Assembly: GCA_023954595.1 (NCBI GenBank)
Contig: JAGSHJ010000177.1
Location: forward strand, 1-6,318
DNA length: 6,318 nt
From: Bacteriovoracaceae bacterium
Lineage (GTDB): Bacteria > Bdellovibrionota > Bacteriovoracia > Bacteriovoracales > Bacteriovoracaceae
Direction: 5' to 3'
Of this stretch, positions 1 through 5,431 are shown piece by piece (the stretch's first letter is position 1; the number at the start of each line of letters is the position of its first letter). The notes under the pieces were generated by a model that saw only the letters and a list, made by a program, of their open reading frames with translations, was not told where the DNA came from and ran no database searches. The translations under genes were made by a program, and so were the position numbers.

Positions 1-205
1 GTTGTTTGAGAAAACCTACCGCCATATTGTTGACCATTTCGGTCCACTGTTTCTTGCGGTCTGAGGGTCTAATATCTAAAGCATGATCTAAAAATTCTCT
101 ATAGGATTTGTTCGACTCTAAGACTTCTAAGTCTTTGATATCGTAAAGAGTGGCACTTAAAGAAGTGCAAATAAAAAGTGAGAGAATCATCCATAATTTA
201 CCCAT
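1..205 (-). CDS. Exported protein of unknown function, N-terminal fragment (cut by window edge)
   Basis: An open frame runs from ATG at 205 leftward off the window with no stop, giving 68 residues. The N-terminus (MGKLWMILSLFICTSLSA) is a Sec signal peptide: one Lys, a hydrophobic core and an A/S-rich end with a likely cut after SLSA, so the mature protein should start near TLYDIKDL and lie in the periplasm or outside the cell. The mature part is charged and probably helical (SYREFLDHALDIRPSDR, then KKQWTEMVNNMAV). I recognise no family. The start is chosen because it carries the only positive charge of the n-region; a second ATG at residue 6 would leave a signal without a Lys. No convincing Shine-Dalgarno precedes either ATG, and a sigma70-like promoter lies immediately upstream. 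It is divergent from the small membrane protein at 290. Confidence 0.72.
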   Translation of the reverse strand, partial: MGKLWMILSLFICTSLSATLYDIKDLEVLESNKSYREFLDHALDIRPSDRKKQWTEMVNNMAVGFLKQ

Positions 206-211
206 AGATCT

Positions 212-241
212 ATTCTAATGGGCCAATGGACGCGTCGTCAA
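212..241 (-). promoter_or_regulatory. Sigma70-type promoter for the exported protein at 1-205
   Basis: On the minus strand TTGACG (241-236) and TAGAAT (217-212) are separated by 18 bp, each matching five of six bases of the sigma70 consensus. Transcription would begin about seven bases past the -10, near position 205, which is the A of the ATG. This suggests a leaderless or near-leaderless transcript. No equally good promoter is visible for the plus-strand gene in the same 84 bp divergent gap. Confidence 0.5.
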
Positions 242-289
242 ATATTGAGTTTTATTGATTTTATCCGATAAGTCCTTTGGAGTAACTCA

Positions 290-577
290 ATGTCTAATGC
301 AGCAAAAAAGAATAATTTAGAAGAGCAGGCAAAGCGCGAACAGCAGCGTATAGCCGAGCGTGAGCAGTGGCAAAAAGAATTCATTGCTAGACAGAATCTA
401 ATGCAAAGTCAGATGGAGCACCGTAGGCAATTGCAGAAGCTCCCAAAGTCGACTTGGATTTTCCTAGGGGCCATGTCACTTATGCTTGGAGCCTCGGTGA
501 TCTTATTTGTAATGAGCTTTAATCCGGCCACGAGTGGGCTTGTAGATAAAGTCATGTCCATATTTAAATTTTATTAA
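290..577 (+). CDS. Small single-pass membrane protein with charged helical N-terminus, unknown function
   Basis: The product has 95 residues. Residues 1-50 are strongly charged and rich in Gln, Glu, Lys and Arg with almost no Gly or Pro (for example EEQAKREQQRIAEREQWQKE), typical of a long helix or coiled coil. Residues about 55-77 (TWIFLGAMSLMLGASVILF onward) form one transmembrane segment, followed by a short 18-residue tail. Basic residues just before the membrane segment (HRRQLQKLPK) predict a cytoplasmic N-terminus and an outside C-terminus. The start is supported by GGAG at 279-282 with a 7 nt spacer. There is no signal peptide and no family I recognise; it could be a scaffold or assembly factor, but that is a guess. 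Its stop codon overlaps the stop of the convergent operon at 574-577. The reading frame is credible because of the ribosome site and coherent topology. Confidence 0.75.
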   Translation: MSNAAKKNNLEEQAKREQQRIAEREQWQKEFIARQNLMQSQMEHRRQLQKLPKSTWIFLGAMSLMLGASVILFVMSFNPATSGLVDKVMSIFKFY

Positions 578-1329
578 ATTTTAGGCCAATTCAATTCATC
601 AATTAATTTGTCTTTTAACTGTAGGCCTAATTGGGTAAAGGGAATGACGATAAAGTTTGCTACCATCTGGTTGAAATGAGCGGGAGTGACTTCACCAATA
701 TCCATTCCTGTATAATATCGAATATTCTGCTTATCGACTTGAACTTTGAGAACTGGAACGCCGTTGCAATCGTCGCAAGTTAAAAGATAATTTCTAAAGC
801 GTACAGAGTTCTGCTGGTCCTCGTAGATATTTATATGAAAGCCCTTGATTTGTAGAAAGGAATCAAATTTGAAAGGCAAATCCCGCAGATCATTAATAAT
901 GGCAAAACTAAAGTAATCAAAATAGAATTCTAGTTTTTCCCCGAGTTTATTTTCAGGCAGGTTAAAACTTAAGAACTGCTGAAGGCTGATTGGTTTTAAG
1001 TCTTCTCCAGTTCTGATCAATTGAAAAGATCCTGCAAATTGGTTTGCGGAATGTACTCTAAGAGTCTGTTTGACCTTATCTTGGGAAATCTGACTCGAAA
1101 GACAAAACTTCAAACTTTTTCTAGAGTTAGGTACAGAAAGATTATTGAACTTGATAAGTTGGCATTCATTGCTAAGTTTAAAAACCTGACTTTTTTGAAG
1201 AACTTGAAACATATAAGATTTCATTTCTCTAAAGAGGATTGAGTTTATATTGGTTTGGCTTGGAAGTTCTCTTGGAATTTGTGCCAAGACTGAAGTCGTA
1301 AGGATTAAATAAACAAAAAAATGCTTCAT
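574..1329 (-). CDS. Exported protein, paralogue of upstream neighbour, unknown function
   Basis: The product has 251 residues and is the last gene of a three-gene minus-strand operon. Residues 1-16 (MKHFFVYLILTTSVLA) form a Sec signal peptide with likely cleavage before QIPREL, so the protein is periplasmic or outer-membrane associated; there is no lipobox Cys. The mature part has four Cys: C56, C76, and a C185-DD-C188 pair that could form a disulfide or bind metal. Residues 108-119 (GEDLKPISLQQF) match GSDLKPISKKQF in the adjacent 337-residue protein at nine of twelve positions, and later segments (VLKVQVDKQNIRYYTG, then TP..FNQM) also look related, so the two are probably diverged tandem paralogues. 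Its ATG overlaps the upstream TGA (ATGA at 1329-1326), suggesting translational coupling; the ribosome site is weak. Family and function are not recognised. Confidence 0.8.
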   Translation of the reverse strand: MKHFFVYLILTTSVLAQIPRELPSQTNINSILFREMKSYMFQVLQKSQVFKLSNECQLIKFNNLSVPNSRKSLKFCLSSQISQDKVKQTLRVHSANQFAGSFQLIRTGEDLKPISLQQFLSFNLPENKLGEKLEFYFDYFSFAIINDLRDLPFKFDSFLQIKGFHINIYEDQQNSVRFRNYLLTCDDCNGVPVLKVQVDKQNIRYYTGMDIGEVTPAHFNQMVANFIVIPFTQLGLQLKDKLIDELNWPKI

Positions 1330-2339
1330 TCTTTAGGCCTATTATCTATCACTTTAAGAAGCCCTTCTTCTATTGACTTGATATATTCTTGGACTAGGTT
1401 TCTTACTAGGTTAAGGTCGGTATTACTTAAGAGTCTTGTAAATGTAAGCCTGAGTTCATCTAGAAATCTAGAGTTTTGCACACCCGTGGCTTGGAATTCA
1501 GTTGTTGGAAAGATCCAGTTATGCCACTTGATAAAATCAGCCAGTCTGGCAATGGTTCCTTGAAGAACACTATATGAGAAAAATCTTTGAAAAGTTGCAG
1601 CTGCGATTGGAGTGTTGTCTGAGTTTAAATAGGTCACAGGGGAGATACCGCTATCTTTAGCGATGACTTTTAAGGCATATGCGGAGCGCCCTCGGTTCAT
1701 AGACCATTGTGAGTGCTTACGAGAGTAGCTTACGTTATATCCATAAAAGGTATATATAACTCTACTTTGATCATCATTAAAATTATAAGTGGCGTTCATA
1801 AAACGTTGTTCGCGAATAAAGAACTCTGCGATCTTGCCGTTTACTGTTCTTCTTATCGTGAGCCTAAAAAGCTCAACATCATCCCAGGACATAAGTCTAT
1901 ATAGCTTTGATGTTTCATTCTTCTTTAAAGCAAAACTTCTTTCACCATTAAAGAACTGCTTCTTAGAAATTGGTTTTAGGTCGCTACCTTTTGTAACAAT
2001 AAGTTCTTTTAAATTTAGTTGATCTTTACAGCCGGTATAGTAGGCAGACTCGGAAAGAGTATCTTCACCTTTTTTAATATTTAATTGAACTTTTGCCAGT
2101 ACTTCTCCGCCCGGAATATTGGTCCACAGACAATTGACATTAGTATGGCTTTTGTAAGAGGCGTTATAACCTTCTTTTTGTACGATATAGTTCTTTGATA
2201 GCTCCGATATTTTTAGTTGGAGGGGGGCACGAAATTCTTTGATAAGATCATCCACTCCAAAGGCAACTCTTGGTAATTTGGGCGCAGCTGTGGCATTTAA
2301 ACTACCAAGTAGCAAAATGAATATAGCTAAGAGCTTCAA
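1326..2339 (-). CDS. Exported protein with DLKPIS block, unknown function, TTG start
   Basis: The product has 337 residues and is the middle gene of the operon. It begins with a signal peptide (MKLLAIFILLLGSLNATA, cut before APKLPR), pointing to a periplasmic or outer-membrane location. The start is TTG at 2339-2337: no ATG or GTG lies in frame between this codon and the upstream gene, any later ATG would remove the signal, and AGGA at 2349-2346 sits 6 nt before it. Mature features include Cys70 and Cys104, spaced like the first Cys pair of the next protein, the GSDLKPISKKQF block at 118-129, an aromatic beta-like middle (VIYTFYGYNVSYS near 194-206), and a helical C-terminus from about 290. 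The downstream 251-residue protein is a shorter paralogue lacking about 70 C-terminal residues. It starts 2 bp after the secretin-like gene. No known family is recognised. Confidence 0.82.
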   Translation of the reverse strand: MKLLAIFILLLGSLNATAAPKLPRVAFGVDDLIKEFRAPLQLKISELSKNYIVQKEGYNASYKSHTNVNCLWTNIPGGEVLAKVQLNIKKGEDTLSESAYYTGCKDQLNLKELIVTKGSDLKPISKKQFFNGERSFALKKNETSKLYRLMSWDDVELFRLTIRRTVNGKIAEFFIREQRFMNATYNFNDDQSRVIYTFYGYNVSYSRKHSQWSMNRGRSAYALKVIAKDSGISPVTYLNSDNTPIAAATFQRFFSYSVLQGTIARLADFIKWHNWIFPTTEFQATGVQNSRFLDELRLTFTRLLSNTDLNLVRNLVQEYIKSIEEGLLKVIDNRPKE

Positions 2340-2341
2340 TC

Positions 2342-3742
2342 TTATTCCTGAATAAAGCTGTTAGTTCTAGGGTTGTAGTAGAGCTTCAGTCTAACTCTCT
2401 CAGACCTAGAGCCTCTAAAGGGTTTAAGTTCAACTTTGAGTTTTACAACCTTCTTATCTAAATATCTAAGCCCCATAGGATTAAACTTAATTCCTGAAAG
2501 CATTAGGTTCTCTAAAGTAAGAATCGCCTCTTGTTTAATGCCCCCACCTTTAATAGTGACTTCAATACTTTTCTTAATATTGTCGGCTCTTGCAAGAGTC
2601 TTATCAATCCTCATTCCTAGGATCTTTTGACCTGAAGGAGTTTGAAGTGCATAGGGTTTTACCGATTTTAAAACCGTATCGAGGGCAATACTGTTTCCCG
2701 GAAAGCTGTTAATTTCAAGTTCACTAAAACTTCTATGAAGGTCGAGTCTTCTTAATTTTTTAAGTTGTCTAATATAGTCCTGAAAACTATAGGCCGTGGC
2801 CCTAGTCACAACCATAAGCTTTGTTCTTAGTTTATCTTTGCTTCTTCCAAAAAGACCAAGTCCCCATTCTCTACCATTTTCTTCTCTTACTGTATGAGTT
2901 GAGACCACCATAGTTGAAGTGTCTTTAACTAAGTAGAGCTGCGGATTTTGAATTGAAAGAAGAGTAACTGGCGCAGTAACTTCACCTTCAATTGAAGGAT
3001 TTATAACACCATAGTTAAAATTATAATTCTTAAGAACCACTAGCTCAGAATCAAACTTATTAATTGATACAGTTCCACTAATGTTTAATCCGGCCTTCGC
3101 TTCTTTTACAATACCAGGAGTAGGTGAAACAAATACTGTAGAGCCATGTGAGTAACTAATATCTGCCATATTCGGAATTAGCTGAGTCACAGTTTCAACT
3201 TGAGACACTTCCTCACGAGCAACTCTTGTTCCTAGGACGCTTCCCAAAAGATTCGATCCTAATTTAAGAGCCAAATCGATTGTTCCGCCACCTAGAGTAT
3301 TTAAAACTACGTCCGTAGCATCTCCAGTATCAGTAGTGGCAGAGGCAATCTGAGCAGTCATATGATTAAAGCCTTTTTCAGAAACCGAGTAAATCTCTGT
3401 CGTAAGTTGAACTAAAGCTGAAGGGTTGAACTCTTCAAATGAATCTAATAGTGGAAGAAGAGCAATAAATCTTGTCTTTAATTCTTCATTTGAAAGCCAG
3501 AAGTTTATCTTCTTTAAACTCTCAACATTTATATATCCTTCCTCCGGAGTAAGAATCGATCCAGGAAACATGATTGAATTAATACGGCTAACAAGTGTCC
3601 GCGCCGTAATATTTTGACTTACATAAGTACATCTCTTGAGCTCTTCATTACATTCAGCTTTAGATGGACTGTCTTCTAGGCTACCTGCAAAAGAGATAGA
3701 GATAGACGAGAGCACAATTAGTAAGGGCAGTAAGATCTTCAT
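2342..3742 (-). CDS. Exported secretin-like protein (degenerate secretin domain), putative outer-membrane component
   Basis: The product has 466 residues and is the first gene of the three-gene operon. Residues 1-19 are a Sec signal peptide (MKILLPLLIVLSSISISFA). Several segments follow the order seen in GspD/PilQ-type secretins: LLPLLDSFEEFNPSALVQLTTEIYSV (about 95-120) resembles the stretch where a helical repeat passes into the 'qV.ve..I.Evs' strand; a Gly-rich stretch at 149-172; HGSTVFVSPTP (199-209) and AGLNISGTVSI (217-227) resemble 'G..vpyv' and 'G..l.V.P.i'; DTSTMVV (274-280) then GLFGRSKDKLRTKLMVVTRA (296-315) resemble 'DG.TvviGGL' and '.LF......k.teLlv.itPr'. The Gly-Gly of the signature is Ser-Thr here, and the segment before LF is short, so the gate differs. 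About 150 further residues follow, an unassigned beta-rich C-terminus. Cys31 and Cys38 may pair. GAGGAA at 3751-3746 supports the ATG. The secretin reading is my motif inference, not proven. Confidence 0.8.
   Translation of the reverse strand: MKILLPLLIVLSSISISFAGSLEDSPSKAECNEELKRCTYVSQNITARTLVSRINSIMFPGSILTPEEGYINVESLKKINFWLSNEELKTRFIALLPLLDSFEEFNPSALVQLTTEIYSVSEKGFNHMTAQIASATTDTGDATDVVLNTLGGGTIDLALKLGSNLLGSVLGTRVAREEVSQVETVTQLIPNMADISYSHGSTVFVSPTPGIVKEAKAGLNISGTVSINKFDSELVVLKNYNFNYGVINPSIEGEVTAPVTLLSIQNPQLYLVKDTSTMVVSTHTVREENGREWGLGLFGRSKDKLRTKLMVVTRATAYSFQDYIRQLKKLRRLDLHRSFSELEINSFPGNSIALDTVLKSVKPYALQTPSGQKILGMRIDKTLARADNIKKSIEVTIKGGGIKQEAILTLENLMLSGIKFNPMGLRYLDKKVVKLKVELKPFRGSRSERVRLKLYYNPRTNSFIQE
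2346..2349 (-). promoter_or_regulatory. Shine-Dalgarno supporting the TTG start of the 337-residue protein
   Basis: AGGA on the minus strand lies in the last codons of the upstream gene (Gln-Glu-stop), 6 nt before the TTG at 2339. It fixes the unusual start codon and makes re-initiation by ribosomes ending the upstream gene likely. Confidence 0.6.
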
Positions 3743-3755
3743 AAATTCCTCAAAA

Positions 3756-3770
3756 TGATAATGATTTTAA
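3756..3770. promoter_or_regulatory. Fur-box-like palindrome upstream of the secretin-like operon
   Basis: TGATAAT-G-ATTTTAA matches the Fur 7-1-7 pattern (TGATAAT-N-ATTATCA) at all seven left and five of seven right positions, and is flanked by AAAAT...ATTTT symmetry. It would cover the predicted transcription start of the minus operon, a usual place for repression. AT-rich sequence can produce this by chance, so it is a candidate only. Confidence 0.3.
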
Positions 3771-3773
3771 GGT

Positions 3774-3802
3774 TTTCTACAAATCGCTTCTTATTTAGGC
3801 AA
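3774..3802 (-). promoter_or_regulatory. Possible promoter of the secretin-like operon
   Basis: On the minus strand TTGCCT (3802-3797) and TAGAAA (3779-3774) are 17 bp apart, each matching four of six consensus bases. Transcription would start near 3767, about 25 nt before the ATG at 3742, which leaves room for the ribosome site at 3751-3746. The match is modest and AT-rich DNA gives many such pairs. Confidence 0.3.
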
Positions 3803-3873
3803 CTGCGAAAAAGCGACTATATAACAAATATAGGCCCAACTTATGGTGCGATGCGTTTCGAACTCACTATTTC

Positions 3874-3903
3874 TAGACATTTGTGGAGTTTACGTCTTAA
3901 AAT
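3874..3903 (+). promoter_or_regulatory. Sigma70-type promoter for the mmsA operon
   Basis: TAGACA (3874-3879) and TAAAAT (3898-3903) are separated by 18 bp and each matches five of six consensus bases. Transcription would start near 3910, giving a leader of about 34 nt that contains the strong ribosome site at 3929-3936. The rest of the 201 bp divergent gap (3743-3943) shows no RNA gene, clear terminator or long repeat. Confidence 0.45.
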
Positions 3904-3943
3904 CTTCTCTTTCCAAAAAATACTATAGAGAGGAAGTAAGCAT

Positions 3944-5422
3944 ATGAGCGATATTCAAGTCCCCGAAAAGCCGACCGAGGTCACCCATCTGATCAAAGGA
4001 AAGTGGGAAGCTGGGAATAGCGAATCCTACTCAGTTCATAGCCCTTATTCTGGCTCAATTGTTGGAGAAGGAAAGGGAGCTGACAGTAGTCTCGTTGATA
4101 AGGCAGTGACTGCCGCAAATGAAGCTCAGAAGGCTTGGGCCAATACCCCCTTAAAAGAAAGAACCGGGGTGATGTTTAAGCTTCGTGAAATTCTTTTAAG
4201 AGATATTGATAAAATCGCTAAAGTTGTATCAGTAGAAAACGGTAAGACCCTCGGAGAGTCTAAGGCCGGGATCATGAAAGGAGTTGAAGTTCTTGAATAC
4301 GCCATCTCTCTTCAAAATTTAGATAGTGGCGCAAAGATGGAAGTTTCAAGGGGTGTTTTCTGTGAATATAGAAGAGAGCCCCTAGGAGTTATCGCAAATA
4401 TTACTCCCTTTAACTTTCCGGCCATGGTGCCCATGTGGACCCTTCCTATTGCTATCACTCTTGGAAACTCTTATGTCTGGAAACCTTCAGAAAAAACTCC
4501 ACTAACAAGTTTATATATTGGTGAGGCCTTTAAAGAAGCTGGTCTACCTAACGGTGTTCTAACCATTCTTAATGGTGGAGTCGAAACTGTTAATGCCATA
4601 ATCGATCATCCTTTTGTTAAGGCCATTGGTTTTGTCGGTTCTTCTAAAGTAGCGAAGTTGGTTTACTCTAGAGCTGCGGCACTTGGAAAGAGAGTCTTGG
4701 CCCTAGGTGGAGCAAAAAATCATATTGTCCTTTTGCCCGATGCGGACCCTGAAATTGCTGGACGAGGAATTAGTGATTCTTTTACTGGCTGCGCGGGGCA
4801 ACGTTGTATGGCCGCTTCGGTCTTACTCGCAGTAGGTGATACTCAAAAACAAATTGATGCTATCGTGACTCGGGCAAAATCCCTAACTTTAGGAAAAGAT
4901 ATGGGGGCCATTATTACAAAAGAGCAGGTGGACTTTTTAAATCAGGCCATAACTCGAGCTGAAGAAGCTGGGGCTAAGGTTATTCTTGATGGAAGAGATG
5001 CCACAGCTCCAAAAGGTTTCGAAGGTGGATATTGGTTAGGTCCAACAATCCTAGACGGTGTTGATCCAGGTTCAGAAGCTTCTAAAGTAGAGCTCTTTGG
5101 GCCAGTTATCTCTATCGTTAGAGTTGAATCGATCTCTGAGGCTATGAAGATTGAAAATGAAAATGAATACGGAAACGCCTGTAGTGTTTTTACAACAAAT
5201 GGTGCCCTCGCTGAAAAAGTTGTCAGTAGCGCAAGTGCCGGAATGGTAGGGGTCAATATAGGTGTCCCTGTTCCAAGAGAGCCTTTTAGTTTTGGGGGAG
5301 TTAATCATTCTAAGTTTGGCCACGGAGATATTACAGGAACAAATAGTTTAAATTTTTGGAGTGACATGAAGAAGGTCACGACTAAGTGGGAATCGCAAAA
5401 AGATTCTAACTGGATGAGTTAA
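3944..5422 (+). CDS. mmsA: Methylmalonate/malonate-semialdehyde dehydrogenase, CoA-acylating
   Basis: The product has 492 residues, the normal length for this cytosolic aldehyde dehydrogenase subfamily. It uses NAD and CoA to convert methylmalonate semialdehyde to propionyl-CoA or malonate semialdehyde to acetyl-CoA, releasing CO2. Visible landmarks are TPFNFP with oxyanion Asn157, WKPSE with Lys180 at the NAD site, GFVGSS (229-234), LGGAKNH (254-260), the nucleophile Cys288 in FTGCAGQRCMA, ELFGP with Glu383, and the family-typical end VPVPREPFSFGG and KFGHGDITG. LGGAKNH, instead of the ELGGK of hydrolytic enzymes, lacks the usual general-base Glu and is the hallmark of the CoA-dependent MMSDH group. 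The ATG is supported by AGGAAG at 3931-3936 with a 7 nt spacer. It is followed after 9 bp by a GTP cyclohydrolase II-like gene, so malonate semialdehyde from pyrimidine breakdown may be the real substrate; valine or inositol catabolism is the alternative. The family call is firm, the substrate is not. Confidence 0.95.
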   Translation: MSDIQVPEKPTEVTHLIKGKWEAGNSESYSVHSPYSGSIVGEGKGADSSLVDKAVTAANEAQKAWANTPLKERTGVMFKLREILLRDIDKIAKVVSVENGKTLGESKAGIMKGVEVLEYAISLQNLDSGAKMEVSRGVFCEYRREPLGVIANITPFNFPAMVPMWTLPIAITLGNSYVWKPSEKTPLTSLYIGEAFKEAGLPNGVLTILNGGVETVNAIIDHPFVKAIGFVGSSKVAKLVYSRAAALGKRVLALGGAKNHIVLLPDADPEIAGRGISDSFTGCAGQRCMAASVLLAVGDTQKQIDAIVTRAKSLTLGKDMGAIITKEQVDFLNQAITRAEEAGAKVILDGRDATAPKGFEGGYWLGPTILDGVDPGSEASKVELFGPVISIVRVESISEAMKIENENEYGNACSVFTTNGALAEKVVSSASAGMVGVNIGVPVPREPFSFGGVNHSKFGHGDITGTNSLNFWSDMKKVTTKWESQKDSNWMS

Positions 5423-5431
5423 GGAAATATT

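Noticed and set aside
581..630. Inverted repeat TTAGGCC (581-587) / GGCCTAA (624-630) as a terminator after the plus gene
   Set aside because: The 7 bp stem has a 36 nt loop and no T-run follows; it lies inside the minus-strand coding region and is probably chance.
1021..1242. Plus-strand open frame inside the 251-residue gene
   Set aside because: No ribosome site, low-complexity basic translation, and fully covered by a minus-strand gene with a signal peptide and a paralogue.
3785..3815. CGCTT / AAGCG inverted repeat in the divergent intergenic region
   Set aside because: Only five base pairs with a 21 nt loop, no T-run, and position between divergent genes where no terminator is expected.
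4942..5256. Minus-strand open frame inside mmsA
   Set aside because: Antisense to strongly conserved aldehyde dehydrogenase sequence; the translation is a Ser/Pro/Ala-rich mirror with no motif.
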